Below, piece after piece: positions 35,255-45,052 of a stretch of DNA of 64,000 nucleotides. The DNA comes from Pseudoxanthomonas sp. X-1. Lineage in GTDB: Bacteria; Pseudomonadota; Gammaproteobacteria; Xanthomonadales; Xanthomonadaceae. The first letter of the stretch is position 1, and each line of letters begins with the position of its first letter. The stretch spans positions 2,330,001 to 2,394,000 of the forward strand of contig NZ_CP083376.1 in NCBI RefSeq assembly GCF_020042665.1, read 5' to 3'. The position numbers and the translations under genes were made by a program. Under the pieces are notes generated by a model. That model searched no databases, was not told where the DNA came from, and worked only from the letters and a program-made list of their open reading frames with translations.

Positions 35255-36292
35255 CTACGCCAGCGACCACTCGACCCCCTCCCCCGCCCGCATCGGCACC
35301 ACCACCGAATCGGCCAGCGGATAGGTGTCGGGCACGGTCCAAGCCTTGCGCTCCAGCACGATCCGCTCCTGGTTGCGCGGCAGCCGGTAGAAGTCCGGGC
35401 CGTGGAAGCTGGCGAAGGCCTCCAGCTGCTCCAGCTTGCCGGCCTGGTCGAAGGCCTCGGCGTACAGCTCGATCGCGGCATGGGCGGTGTAGAGGCCGGC
35501 GCAGCCGCAGGCGGTTTCCTTGGCGCCGCGGGGGTGCGGGGCGCTGTCGGTGCCGAGGAAGAAGTGCGCATCGCCGCTGGTGGCGGCCTGCAGCAGGGCC
35601 TGGCGGTGGGTCTCGCGCTTGAGGATGGGGGCGCAGTAGTTGTGCGGGCGGATGCCGCCTTCGAACAGGACGTTGCGGTTGAGCAGCAGGTGATGGGCGG
35701 TGATGGTGGCGCCGACGTTGGCCGGGGCGCCGGTGACGAAGTCCACCGCGTCCTTGGTGGTGATGTGCTCGAGCACCATGCGCAGGCCGGGGAAGCGGGC
35801 CTGCAGCGGCAGCAGGTGGCGCTCGATGAACACGCGTTCGCGGTCGAAGATGTCCACGGCCGGGTCGGTCACCTCGCCGTGCAGCAGCAGCGGCAGTTCG
35901 TGCTTCTCCATCGCCTCCAGCACCGCGTTCACGCGCGCCAGGTCGCGCACGCCGGACTGCGAGTTGGTGGTCGCGCCGGCCGGGTAGTACTTGACGGCAA
36001 ACACGTGCTCGCTGGCCTTGGCGCGGGCGATCTCCTCCGGCGCGGTGTCCTCGGTCAGGTACAGGGTCATCAGCGGCTGGAAGCCGGACCCGGCCGGCAG
36101 GCAGGCCAGGATGCGCTCGCGATAGCTTTCGGCCTGGGCCACGGTGGCCACCGGTGGCTTGAGGTTGGGCATGACGATGGCGCGCGCGAAGCGCCGCGCG
36201 GTATGCCTCACCACCGAGGTCAGGGCCTGTCCGTCGCGCAGGTGCAGGTGCCAGTCGTCGGGGCGGATGAGTTCAAGGCGCGTGGCGGTCAT
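35255..36292 (-). CDS. pyrC: Dihydroorotase
   Basis: Zinc amidohydrolase that cyclises carbamoyl-aspartate to dihydroorotate in pyrimidine synthesis. The 345 residues match class II PyrC of E. coli. N-terminal [10 protein letters not shown] gives two zinc histidines. The carbamylated lysine is in [14 protein letters not shown]. Further ligands are in LHGEV and LEHITT, and catalytic aspartate in GTDSAPHP. The genuine start follows a region of weak coding potential. A hairpin terminator lies upstream, between it and the H-NS gene, so it has its own promoter. Confidence 0.97.
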   Translation of the reverse strand: MTATRLELIRPDDWHLHLRDGQALTSVVRHTARRFARAIVMPNLKPPVATVAQAESYRERILACLPAGSGFQPLMTLYLTEDTAPEEIARAKASEHVFAVKYYPAGATTNSQSGVRDLARVNAVLEAMEKHELPLLLHGEVTDPAVDIFDRERVFIERHLLPLQARFPGLRMVLEHITTKDAVDFVTGAPANVGATITAHHLLLNRNVLFEGGIRPHNYCAPILKRETHRQALLQAATSGDAHFFLGTDSAPHPRGAKETACGCAGLYTAHAAIELYAEAFDQAGKLEQLEAFASFHGPDFYRLPRNQERIVLERKAWTVPDTYPLADSVVVPMRAGEGVEWSLA

Positions 36293-36395
36293 GGCGCGGT
36301 CGTCTTCAAGGTCGGATTGCGGGGCGCGGCATGGTAGCGCACGCCCTCGGCACTGCCCTGCCCTGCCCGGCCCTCCCTCGCCGCCCTTTAAAGCG

Positions 36396-36422
36396 CGACG
36401 CCCGCGGCGGACGCGGGCGTCG
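36396..36422 (-). terminator. Rho-independent terminator of the H-NS-like gene
   Basis: Perfect 11-base stem CGACGCCCGCG/CGCGGGCGTCG with a five-base loop. On the - strand it is followed by CGCTTTAAAG. Lies 34 bases after the H-NS stop. Confidence 0.75.
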
Positions 36423-36455
36423 GGTTGCAGCAATGGGGGCGTCCGCCTGGGCGGC

Positions 36456-36869
36456 TCAGCCCGGATAGGCCGGGAACTTGTCCTTCGGGTGACGCGCCTT
36501 CCACTCGTTGTAGGCGGCGGTGCCTTCCCAGGCGGCGAAGGCCTTGGGGGTGCGGCCTCGGCCGGTCCAGGTCTCGCCGGTGTGCGGCAGCCAGTACTTG
36601 GGCGCCACGGTGGTGCCGCGGGTGCTGGAGCCGGCGGACTTCCGCGCGCGCGGCTCGCCGGCGCCGGTCAGCGCGGCGATCTCCGCCTTCTGCTTGGCGT
36701 TGAAGTGGCTGCCGTAGGTCTGCAGCAGCTTGATCACGTTGGAAAACGCGTCCGTGGCCTCCTGCTGGCGCAGCTCGACTTCCTGCGCCTCGAGCTTGCG
36801 CAGTTCTTCGGCCAGCTTGGCCTTGGCTTGGGCGATGGCGTCCAGGTTCAGCGTGTTCTTTTCGGTCAT
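36456..36869 (-). CDS. H-NS family histone-like nucleoid protein
   Basis: 137-residue DNA-binding protein. An N-terminal coiled coil for oligomerisation (residues 8-55: [20 protein letters not shown] and beyond), then a long linker, then the C-terminal DNA-binding domain with the AT-hook-like core [15 protein letters not shown] near 103-117. It belongs to the xanthomonad/Bordetella-type H-NS group (XrvA/BpH3-like). Likely silences AT-rich or acquired DNA. Monocistronic, bounded by a strong terminator. Confidence 0.93.
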   Translation of the reverse strand: MTEKNTLNLDAIAQAKAKLAEELRKLEAQEVELRQQEATDAFSNVIKLLQTYGSHFNAKQKAEIAALTGAGEPRARKSAGSSTRGTTVAPKYWLPHTGETWTGRGRTPKAFAAWEGTAAYNEWKARHPKDKFPAYPG

Positions 36870-36977
36870 GGGTTCGTGTCGGAAGGGATGGAAGGCAGGG
36901 CATGCCCGCCGCGCATTATGCCTGTCCGCGCGTGCAAGCCTTGGGCTGTCGCGCCGTCGCATGCGACACTGGGTCAC

Positions 36978-38348
36978 ATGTTCGAGCCATTCAAAGCGGG
37001 CGGCGCGCTGGCGCCGCTGTGGTCGCGGGAGCGCTGGATGCGGCGCGTGGCCTTGTGGGGCGGCGCCGTCGCGGTGGCGGTGGTGGCGCTGATCTTCGCC
37101 CGGGCGGCCGATGCGGCCTTCGGGCTGTTCTCGCGGGTCATCCACCACTCGGTGTGGTGGGCGCTGCTGCTGACGCCGACGGTGTTCGCCGCGCTGGCCT
37201 GGCTCACCAACGGGGCGCTCAAGCCGACCCGCGGCTCGGGCATCCCGCAGGTGATCGCCGCGCTGCAGCTGCCCGATCGCGATTTCCGCAAGCGCAACCT
37301 GTCGCTGGGGGTGTCGGCCGGCAAGCTGGCGCTGACCGTGCTGGCGCTGTTCGGCGGCGCCTCGGTCGGCCGCGAGGGGCCGACGGTGCACGTGGGCGCC
37401 AGCCTGATGTATGTGATCGGGCGGGCGCTGGGCTTCAAGGATCCGCGCGACGCCACGCACTTCCTGCTGGCCGGCGGCGCGGCCGGCATCGCGGCGGCGT
37501 TCAACACCCCGCTGGCCGGCGTGGTGTTCGCGATCGAGGAACTGTCGGGCCGCTTCGAGCACACCTTCTCCGGCACGCTGCTGACGGCGGTGATCGTCGG
37601 CGGCGTGGTCTCGCTGGGCCTGCTGGGCAACTACACCTACTTCGGCACGGTGCAGGCCGCCCTGCCGCTGGGGCTGGGCTGGCTGGCGGTGCTGCTGTGC
37701 GGGGCCGTGGCCGGGCTGCTGGGCGGCCTCTTCAGCCGCACGATCCTGGCGGCGATGGACGGCCGGCCGCGCTGGCTGGGACGGATGCGCGCGGCCAATC
37801 CGGTGCTGTTCGCCGGCGGCTGCGGCCTGGTGCTGGCGCTGCTGGGCATCGTCTTCGGCGCGGGCGCGTTCGGCACCGGCTACGAGCAGGCGCGCAGCCT
37901 GGTGCAGGACCACGCGGTGGTCGGGCATGAGTTCGGGCTGATGAAGTTCGCCGCCAACCTGGTGTCCTACGTGGCCGGCATCCCCGGCGGCCTGTTCTCG
38001 CCGGCGCTGGCGGTCGGCGCGGGCCTGGGCCACAACCTGGCGGTGCTGCTGCCGGGCGTGGATCCGTCCTCGATGGTGCTGCTGGGCATGTGCGCCTACC
38101 TGACCGGCGTGACCCAGGCGCCGCTGACCTCGTCGATCATCTGCCTGGAGCTGACCGACAACAGCGACATGATGCTGCCGATCCTGGCCACCGCCCTGCT
38201 CGCCCGCGGCGCCTCGGCGCTGGTCTGCCGCAAGCCGGTGTACAAGGCGCTGGCCGACCGCCTGCTGGCCGCCATGCCCGAGCCCGCGCCCGTGGCGCCG
38301 GACGCGCACGACGACGATGCCGACGGGCCACGTCCGGCGCATACCTGA
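36978..38348 (+). CDS. ClC family chloride channel / H+-Cl- antiporter
   Basis: 456-residue membrane protein. ClC selectivity motifs: GSGIPQ near residue 87 (proteobacterial GSGIPE variant), GREGPTVHVG with the gating glutamate near 132, and GGLFSPALAVG near 335. AIEELSGRF carries glutamates at the place of the internal proton glutamate E203 of E. coli ClcA, favouring an antiporter. There is no C-terminal CBS pair, only a short acidic tail. Function: chloride/proton exchange, often in acid resistance. Divergent from the H-NS-like gene. Confidence 0.93.
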   Translation: MFEPFKAGGALAPLWSRERWMRRVALWGGAVAVAVVALIFARAADAAFGLFSRVIHHSVWWALLLTPTVFAALAWLTNGALKPTRGSGIPQVIAALQLPDRDFRKRNLSLGVSAGKLALTVLALFGGASVGREGPTVHVGASLMYVIGRALGFKDPRDATHFLLAGGAAGIAAAFNTPLAGVVFAIEELSGRFEHTFSGTLLTAVIVGGVVSLGLLGNYTYFGTVQAALPLGLGWLAVLLCGAVAGLLGGLFSRTILAAMDGRPRWLGRMRAANPVLFAGGCGLVLALLGIVFGAGAFGTGYEQARSLVQDHAVVGHEFGLMKFAANLVSYVAGIPGGLFSPALAVGAGLGHNLAVLLPGVDPSSMVLLGMCAYLTGVTQAPLTSSIICLELTDNSDMMLPILATALLARGASALVCRKPVYKALADRLLAAMPEPAPVAPDAHDDDADGPRPAHT

Positions 38349-38399
38349 CCGATCCTCGTCCGCCGGACCTGGCGCGGCGCGCGCACCGTGCACCAGGCG

Positions 38400-39944
38400 T
38401 CAGGCGGCGCTTTCCGAGGCGGCGCGCAGCAGCGCCTTGCCGACCCGGCGCCGGTCGAGCGAGAACACCTCGGCCAGGACGTCCCCCACCACGACGCGGT
38501 CCCCGGGCGCGGGCAACCGGTCCAACTGGTGCAGGAACAGCCCCGACAGGGTCTGGTAGCGGCTCGAACGCGGCAGCACCAGCCCGGTCAGGCGCTCGAT
38601 CTCGTCCAGATGCATGGCGCCGTCGATCTCCCAGACGCCGGTCTCGCGTTCGAGCGCGCCGTAGTCCGCGTCCTGGGTATCGGCCAGGTCGCCGGCGATG
38701 GCGGCCAGCAGATCGTTGGCGGTGACCAGGCCCTCGATGCTGCCGTACTCGTCCACCACGATCGCCAGCGGCAGCGGGTGCTCGCGGATCCGGTCCAGGG
38801 CGCGCAGCGCCGTGGTCGTCTCGGGCAGCACCAGCGGCTCGCGCGTGCAGCCGACCAGGTCCAGCGGCGCGCCGCCGAGCGCGTTGGCCAGCAGGTCGCG
38901 GCTCTGCACCACGCCCTGCAGGCGATCGAGTTCGCCGTCGCACACCAGCATCCGGGTATGCGGCGAGGCGGCCAGGCGCTGGGCGATGTCCTGCGCATCG
39001 GCCCGGGAATCCAGCCATTCCAGGTCGGCGCGCACGGTCATTAGCGCGGTCACCGGACGCTCGGCCAGCGTCAGCACGCTGCGGATCATGTGCTGCTCCG
39101 ACGGCTCCAGGCGTTCCTCGTCAGCCGCGTCCGCAACATCGCGCTGGTCCTGTGCGTCGCGCCGGCCGCGCGCGCCCAGCAGGCGCAGCACGGCCTCGGC
39201 GGTGCGCTGGCGGAAGGGCAGCCGGCGCTGGCGGCGCTCGCGGTTGAAGCGCGACCACTGGTTGAAGCCTTCGATCAGGATCGAGAACGCGATCGCCGCG
39301 TACAGATAGCCCTTCGGGATCTTGAAGCCCAGGCCTTCGGCCAGCAGGCTGAAACCGATCATCAGCAGGAAGCCCAGGCACAGGATGACCACCGTCGGAT
39401 GGCGGCCGACGAACCGGGTCAGCGGCCGGCTGGCCAGCATCATGATGGCCATGGCGATGACCACCGCGGCGATCATCACGCCCAGTTCGTCGACCATGCC
39501 GACCGCGGTGATCACCGAGTCCAGCGAGAACACCGCATCCAGCACCACGATCTGGGCAATCACCAGGGCGAAGCTGGGAAAGGCCTTGGCGCCGTCCTGG
39601 TGCGCATCGGCGCCTTCCAGGCGTTCGTGCAGTTCCATGGTCGCCTTGAACAGCAGGAACGCGCCGCCGGCCAGCAGGATGAGGTCGCGTCCGGAAAAGG
39701 ACTGCCCGCCCAGGGCGAACAGCGGATCGGTCAGCCGCATGATCCACGACAGCGTGGCCAGCAGCACCAGGCGCATCAGCAGCGCCAGGCTCAGTCCGAT
39801 GAGGCGGGCCCTGTCGCGCTGCTCCGGCGGCAGCTTGTCCGCCAGGATCGCGATGAAGACCAGATTGTCGATGCCCAGGATGATCTCGAGGATCACCAAG
39901 GTCGCCAGGCCCATCCAGATCGATGGGTCGGACAGCCATTCCAT
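38400..39944 (-). CDS. TerC-type membrane protein with CBS and CorC/HlyC domains (YegH/YoaE-like)
   Basis: 514 residues. N-terminal TerC domain of seven or so helices ([20 protein letters not shown], then [16 protein letters not shown] with the characteristic aspartates). Then a CBS pair (about residues 310-425: [29 protein letters not shown]). Then a C-terminal CorC_HlyC transporter-associated domain ([15 protein letters not shown]). Relatives act in metal-ion export or resistance; the substrate here is not known. Convergent with the ClC gene. Confidence 0.92.
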   Translation of the reverse strand: MEWLSDPSIWMGLATLVILEIILGIDNLVFIAILADKLPPEQRDRARLIGLSLALLMRLVLLATLSWIMRLTDPLFALGGQSFSGRDLILLAGGAFLLFKATMELHERLEGADAHQDGAKAFPSFALVIAQIVVLDAVFSLDSVITAVGMVDELGVMIAAVVIAMAIMMLASRPLTRFVGRHPTVVILCLGFLLMIGFSLLAEGLGFKIPKGYLYAAIAFSILIEGFNQWSRFNRERRQRRLPFRQRTAEAVLRLLGARGRRDAQDQRDVADAADEERLEPSEQHMIRSVLTLAERPVTALMTVRADLEWLDSRADAQDIAQRLAASPHTRMLVCDGELDRLQGVVQSRDLLANALGGAPLDLVGCTREPLVLPETTTALRALDRIREHPLPLAIVVDEYGSIEGLVTANDLLAAIAGDLADTQDADYGALERETGVWEIDGAMHLDEIERLTGLVLPRSSRYQTLSGLFLHQLDRLPAPGDRVVVGDVLAEVFSLDRRRVGKALLRAASESAA

Positions 39945-40148
39945 AGGAAGTTCAGCGTGGGACGGCCCCGGATCTTCGCACGCGCGGTCGCCCGGCCAGC
40001 CGAATCCGCACCGAAATGACCACGCCGTCACTCGGCGGCCGGCACGACGCCGCGCGCATTTTCCTTCCGCGCGCCACCGGCGATCCGTCAGGTGGCTCGC
40101 GACGACGTGTCGCCGCGTTGCAGCAAAACCGAGGGGGCTCTACTATTG

Positions 40149-40171
40149 ATGAGAACAATTCGCGTTCTCAT
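40149..40171. promoter_or_regulatory. Fur-like palindrome upstream of the TonB-dependent receptor
   Basis: ATGAGAAC-N7-GTTCTCAT, perfect 8-base arms. Each arm resembles a Fur half-site (GAGAAT/ATTCTC type), but the 7-base spacer is wider than the classic 7-1-7 layout, so binding by Fur or another iron regulator is inference. It sits 14 bases before the preferred start codon, where a repressor site would be expected. Confidence 0.5.
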
Positions 40172-40184
40172 AACATCCCCCTCG

Positions 40185-42296
40185 ATGCCCCTGCCCCGCC
40201 CCGTTTCCCTGTGCGCGTGCCTGCTGACCTGCGCGCCGTTCGCCCTGCATGCGCAGCCCGGCGACGAGACCACCGCGGCCGCCCCCATGCCCCAGACCCG
40301 GGAACTGGATACCGTGCGCGTCACCGGCACGGCGAGTGGCTTCCACAGCCAGGGGCCGGCCCAGGTCGGCAAATCGGGGCTGGCGCCGGAGGCGTCACCG
40401 CAATCGGTCAGCGTGGTCACGCGCGACCTGCTCGATGCGCAGCAGGCCCAGAGCCTGGCCGATGCCCTGCACAACGTCCCCGGCGTGGTCAGCAACACCT
40501 TCGGCCGACGCGGCTGGGACGACCTGATCATCCGCGGCCAGGTCGCCTCCGACTCGCTGTTCGTCGATGGCCTGCGCACGGCCGCGTCCAGTCGGGTGGC
40601 CGAGCAGCTGTTCGGCTACGAGCAGGTCGAAGTGCTCAAGGGCCCGGCCTCGCTGATGTACGGGCTGGTGCTGCCGGGCGGACTGGTGAACATGGTCAGC
40701 AAGCGTCCGCAGGCCGACCCTTTCGGCCGCGTCGACGCCACGGTCGGCAGCCACGGATGGGTCCAGGGCACGTTCGATCTCAACACGCCGCTGTCGGCCG
40801 ATCGCAGGGCCGCGCTGCGCCTCAACGGCCTGGCCATGAACAGCGACGACGCCACCGACCATGTCTGGTTCCGGGCGCGCCACATCGCGCCGGCGCTGTC
40901 GCTGGAGCTGGGCCCGGACACCGACCTGACCCTGCTGGCCAGCTATCAGACGCGCGAATACCTGCGCCAGCAGGGCCTGCCGCTGGTGGGGTCGATCCTG
41001 CCCAGCCGCAATGGGCCGATCCCGCGCGACACCTTCACCGGCGAGCCAGGACAGGATCCCTACCGCGCGCGCCAGTCGCGCATCGGCTACGCCTTCAGCC
41101 ACCGCTTCGGCAACGGCTGGACGCTCAACCAGAACCTGCGCGTGCAGGACTTCGAGGTCACCGGGCAGTTGGTCAGCAATACGGCGATGAACGCCGACCA
41201 GCGCACCCTGCGCCGCGGCGCGCAGGACCAGGCCTACGATGGCCATACCCTGTCGGTCGATACGCATGCATGGAAGCAGGTCGCCACCGGCGCCTTGCGC
41301 CACGACCTGACCTTCGGCGTGGATTCCCTGGAGACGCGCGAAGACGTGCTGTCCTACACCTGCAGCGTCGCCGCGCTGAACGTCTACGCGCCGGTCTACG
41401 GCAGTCCGATCCGTTGCCCTGCCACGCCCCGCACTAACACCCGCGTGCGGCTCGAGATGCTGGGCCTGTATGCGCGCGACCAGTTGCACATCGGCGAGCG
41501 CTGGCTGGTCAGCGCCGGGCTGCGCCGGGATTTCACCACCACCCGGACCACCAACCGCGCCAACGGCCGCGTCGAACGCGATCCGGCCGACGCCACCACC
41601 GGTGCGCTGGCGGTGATGTACGACCTCACGCCGGCCGTGCGGCCCTACCTGAGCTACGCCACCTCGTTCTATCCCAACACCGGCACCGATGTGGACGGCC
41701 GCGGGTTCGAGCCCGAGGAAGGCCGGCAGTGGGAAGCGGGCCTGAAGATCGACCTGGCGCAGGGCCGCGCGACGCTGACCACGGCGCTGTTCGACCTGCG
41801 TCGGCAGCACGTGCTGCAGGGCGATCCGCTCAACGACGGCTTCAGCATCGCCATCGGCGAGCAGCGCACGCGCGGCGTCGAACTGGGCATCGCCGCGGAT
41901 TTCGGGAATGGCCTGAGCCTCAACGCCGGCTATGCCTACACCGACGCGGTGATCACCGACGACGGCGGCCAGGCGGCGTCGACGGTCGGCAACCGCCTCA
42001 ACAACGTGCCACGGCACAGCGCCACGGCCTTCGCGCGCTACCAACTGCCCGGCGCCTGGTCGCGCTGGTCGGTCAACGGCGGCCTGCGCGGGGAAAGCGA
42101 TCGCTTCGCTTACAGCTACGTGCTGCCGGGCTATGTGGTCGCCGATGCGGGCGTGGCGTATGACGCGCCGCGCTGGCACGCTGCCTTCAGCCTGAAGAAC
42201 ATCTTCGACACCCATTACTACAGCGGCGGCCTGGCCGCGGCGGTGGCGATGGGCGACGACCGCACCGCGCTGTTCAACCTCGGCCTGCGCTTCTAA
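40185..42296 (+). CDS. TonB-dependent siderophore receptor
   Basis: 703-residue outer-membrane transporter for ferric siderophores. A signal peptide ends near HAQP. The TonB box region is near ELDTVRVTGTA. The plug domain (PQSVSVVTRDLLDAQQAQSL, then IIRGQVASDSLFVDGLR, then YEQVEVLKGPASLMYG) is the ferric-siderophore type. A 22-strand barrel ends in a C-terminal phenylalanine (LGLRF). An upstream ATG at 40149 lies inside the Fur-like palindrome, so 40185 is preferred. A reductase fusion gene follows after 39 bases. Confidence 0.94.
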   Translation: MPLPRPVSLCACLLTCAPFALHAQPGDETTAAAPMPQTRELDTVRVTGTASGFHSQGPAQVGKSGLAPEASPQSVSVVTRDLLDAQQAQSLADALHNVPGVVSNTFGRRGWDDLIIRGQVASDSLFVDGLRTAASSRVAEQLFGYEQVEVLKGPASLMYGLVLPGGLVNMVSKRPQADPFGRVDATVGSHGWVQGTFDLNTPLSADRRAALRLNGLAMNSDDATDHVWFRARHIAPALSLELGPDTDLTLLASYQTREYLRQQGLPLVGSILPSRNGPIPRDTFTGEPGQDPYRARQSRIGYAFSHRFGNGWTLNQNLRVQDFEVTGQLVSNTAMNADQRTLRRGAQDQAYDGHTLSVDTHAWKQVATGALRHDLTFGVDSLETREDVLSYTCSVAALNVYAPVYGSPIRCPATPRTNTRVRLEMLGLYARDQLHIGERWLVSAGLRRDFTTTRTTNRANGRVERDPADATTGALAVMYDLTPAVRPYLSYATSFYPNTGTDVDGRGFEPEEGRQWEAGLKIDLAQGRATLTTALFDLRRQHVLQGDPLNDGFSIAIGEQRTRGVELGIAADFGNGLSLNAGYAYTDAVITDDGGQAASTVGNRLNNVPRHSATAFARYQLPGAWSRWSVNGGLRGESDRFAYSYVLPGYVVADAGVAYDAPRWHAAFSLKNIFDTHYYSGGLAAAVAMGDDRTALFNLGLRF

Positions 42297-42335
42297 TCCT
42301 CCCCCTTTCGGCAATCCGCGCGCAGGAACCCCCAC

Positions 42336-44840
42336 GTGCTCAAGCAGCTCCTGTTCCAGACCCATTGGTTCCTGGGCATCACCGCCGGCACGGTGCTGGC
42401 CCTGATGGGACTCACCGGCGCCAGCCTGTCCTTCCAGGACGAACTGCTGCGCGCCATGAACCCACCGCTGGCCCAGGTCGCGCGCCATCATGCCGCCGGC
42501 GAGCAGGCGCTGCCCTTGACCACGCTGGCCGAGCGCCTCTCGCAGGGCCGGCGCGGGCCGATCCAGCGCCTGCGCGTGGACACCACCGGCGCCCATCCGT
42601 CCGAGGTGCGCTTCGATGGGCGTGGCGGCACGTCGCTGTACTTCGACCCCTACACCGGACAGGTGATCGACGCGCCCCGCGGTGCGCGCTTCTTCGACGT
42701 CGCCGAGGACCTGCATCGGCGGCTGGCGGCCGGCGAGACCGGCAAGGCGATCACCGGCGCCTGCGTGCTCATGCTGCTGTTCTTCTGCCTGTCCGGCCTG
42801 TACCTGCGCTGGCCCCGGCAGTGGCGCAGTCCGCGCACCTGGCTGGCGGTGGAGTGGAAACGCAGCGGCCGCAGCTTCCTGTGGAGCCTGCATTCGGTGA
42901 TCGGCACCTGGGTGCTGGTGGTGTATGTGCTGATTGCGTTGACCGGGCTGTGGTGGTCCTACGACTGGTACCGCGATGGGGTCAGCAGGCTGCTGGGCGG
43001 TGCCGAACGCGAGGAGACGCGTGGCGGGGCCGGCTTCGGCCGGCTCGACCTGGCCCGGGTGCAGGCCAGCCTCGACGCGGCCGTGCCCGCCCTGCGCGCG
43101 GGTGGCTACCTCGACCTGCGCTTCGCGCCCAAGGGCGATCGCCCGCTGACCGCACGGGTCAGGCTGGAAGGCGCCGCGCACGACCGCGCCTACGACACCT
43201 ACCTGCTCGACCCGGCCACCGGCGCGGTGCTGGAGCGCAGTCCCTACGCCGCGCTGCCGGCGGGCCGCAAGCTGCTGACCAGCGTGTTCGCGCTGCATTC
43301 GGGCAGCTTCTTCGGCATGCCAGGGCGGATCATCGTGATGGTGTCGGCCCTGTGCATGAGCCTGTTCTTCGTCACCGGCTGGATGCTGTACCTGGATCGG
43401 CGCCGCAGGAAGCGCGCCGCGCGCGCATCGCGCCTGCCCTTGCTGCAGGCCGATGGCGAGCCGTGGCTGGTGTCCTTCGCCAGCCAGAGTGGCTTCGCCG
43501 AACAGCTCGCCTGGCGCGCGGCCGGCCAGCTGCAGGCCGCCGGCCTGCCGGTGCAGGTCGAATCGATTGCGCGCCTGGATGCCGCGCGCCTGGCCCGGAC
43601 CCGGCGGGCGCTGTTCGTGATCAGCACCTTCGGCGACGGCGAGGCGCCGGACACCGCACGCCCGTTCGAGCGGCGCATGCTCGACCGGGCGCTCGCCCTG
43701 CCCGAGCTGGGCTATGCGGTGCTGGCGCTGGGCGATCGCCAGTACGCGCGCTTCTGCGGCTTCTCGCGCCGGGTCGAACACTGGCTGCATGCGCAGGGCG
43801 CACGGGCGCTGTTCCCCAGCGTGGAGGTGGACCGCAACGACGGCCAGGCGCTGGAACACTGGCAGCGGCAGCTGGCCGAACTCACCGGCGTGGCCGCCGA
43901 TGCGCCCCTGGTGGAAGACGTGCCGTTCCAGGCCTGGCGCCTGCTGGACCGCACGCGGCTCAATCCCGGCAGCGCCGCGGCGGCGATGTGGCATGTGCGC
44001 CTGCAGCCCCCGGCCGACGCGTCCTGGCAGGCCGGCGACATCCTGGAGATCGCACCGCGGCACGGCGCGGGCCACGTCGCGGCCGTGCTGGCGCATGTCG
44101 GCCTGGACGCCGCCACGCCGGTGACGGTCGACGGCCGGACGCAGGCGCTGGCGAGCGCCGCCGCCACGCGCGACCTGCCGCAGCTGGACCTGCCGATGGC
44201 ACCGGTGCACGACGCGCAGGCGTGGATCGACGGCCTGCCGCCGCTGCCGCATCGGGCGTACTCGCTGGCGTCGATCCCTTCCGACGGCGCCGCCGAGCTG
44301 GTCGTGCGCCTGATCACGCTGCCCGATGGCCGCCATGGATCGGGCTCGGGCTGGCTGTGCGCGCATGCGCCGGAAGGCGCTGCGGTGCAGGCGCGCGTGC
44401 GCCGCAACCCCGGCTTCCACCGCGTCGATGGGCCCATGCTGCTGATCGGCAACGGCACCGGCATCGCCGGCCTGCGCAGCCTGCTGCACGAGGCGGCGGC
44501 GGCCGGCACACACGGCCACTGGCTGCTGTTCGGCGAACGCACCCGCGCGCACGACCATGTCTTCGAACAGGCGCTGGCGGCATGGCAGCGCAGCGGCCAC
44601 CTGGCCCGGGCGGATCTGGCGTTCTCGCGCGACCAGGCCGAACGCCGCTACGTGCAGCACCTGCTGGCCGCGCAGGCCGAAGAGGTGCGGGCCTGGGTCG
44701 CGCGCGGGGCCACGCTGTATGTGTGCGGCGCGCTGCACGGCATGGCCGCCGGCGTGGACGAGGCCCTGCGCGGCATCCTGGGCGAGGACGGCCTGGACCA
44801 GCTGCTGGCCGCCGGCCGCTATCGCCGCGACGTGTACTGA
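42336..44840 (+). CDS. PepSY-TM / flavodoxin / FAD-NADP reductase fusion (ferric-siderophore reductase-like)
   Basis: 834 residues. A PepSY_TM part (residues 1-350) has four helices (HWFLGITAGTVLALMGLTGA, then LHSVIGTWVLVVYVLIALTG) with histidines that could ligate haem. It is fused to a flavodoxin domain (about 365-500: SFASQSGFAEQ, ISTFGDGEAPD) and to a sulfite-reductase-like FAD/NADPH module (RAYSLASI, LLIGNGTGIAGL). It probably moves electrons from cytosolic NADPH across the inner membrane to release iron from siderophores. GTG start with AGGA upstream. Probably cotranscribed with the receptor. Confidence 0.9.
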   Translation: MLKQLLFQTHWFLGITAGTVLALMGLTGASLSFQDELLRAMNPPLAQVARHHAAGEQALPLTTLAERLSQGRRGPIQRLRVDTTGAHPSEVRFDGRGGTSLYFDPYTGQVIDAPRGARFFDVAEDLHRRLAAGETGKAITGACVLMLLFFCLSGLYLRWPRQWRSPRTWLAVEWKRSGRSFLWSLHSVIGTWVLVVYVLIALTGLWWSYDWYRDGVSRLLGGAEREETRGGAGFGRLDLARVQASLDAAVPALRAGGYLDLRFAPKGDRPLTARVRLEGAAHDRAYDTYLLDPATGAVLERSPYAALPAGRKLLTSVFALHSGSFFGMPGRIIVMVSALCMSLFFVTGWMLYLDRRRRKRAARASRLPLLQADGEPWLVSFASQSGFAEQLAWRAAGQLQAAGLPVQVESIARLDAARLARTRRALFVISTFGDGEAPDTARPFERRMLDRALALPELGYAVLALGDRQYARFCGFSRRVEHWLHAQGARALFPSVEVDRNDGQALEHWQRQLAELTGVAADAPLVEDVPFQAWRLLDRTRLNPGSAAAAMWHVRLQPPADASWQAGDILEIAPRHGAGHVAAVLAHVGLDAATPVTVDGRTQALASAAATRDLPQLDLPMAPVHDAQAWIDGLPPLPHRAYSLASIPSDGAAELVVRLITLPDGRHGSGSGWLCAHAPEGAAVQARVRRNPGFHRVDGPMLLIGNGTGIAGLRSLLHEAAAAGTHGHWLLFGERTRAHDHVFEQALAAWQRSGHLARADLAFSRDQAERRYVQHLLAAQAEEVRAWVARGATLYVCGALHGMAAGVDEALRGILGEDGLDQLLAAGRYRRDVY

Positions 44841-45052
44841 AGACGACAGCGGCTGTTGCCACCGCGCGGGCACGGAGGCCCGCTGCCGGCGATCGCGTGC
44901 GGGCTGCCGGGCCATCCACGGCCCGCCTGCCGCCGCTCCACGAACGCCTCACATCGCTGGCCTGCTTGTCATCGGTGGGGGGAAGGCATTTAGTAGGATG
45001 GTCCGGTTCGCACCGGTCCAGGTTCCGGCGCCCCCACCCTCGCCTGCACCGC

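Noticed and set aside
40149..40184. ATG at 40149 as start of the TonB-dependent receptor
   Set aside because: It lies inside the palindrome that looks like an operator; starting at 40185 gives a clean signal peptide and leaves the operator in front of the gene.
40395..44915. 1506-codon open frame on the - strand
   Set aside because: It is antisense to the TonB-dependent receptor and the reductase fusion, which both have full domain sets; the translation is rich in Arg, Gln, His and Ala without domains, the usual artefact in GC-rich DNA.
42365..45052. Upstream extension of the RND adaptor frame across the reductase fusion
   Set aside because: The frame is open by chance; the adaptor signal peptide and lipobox begin at 45053, and the preceding residues are Arg/Ala-rich.
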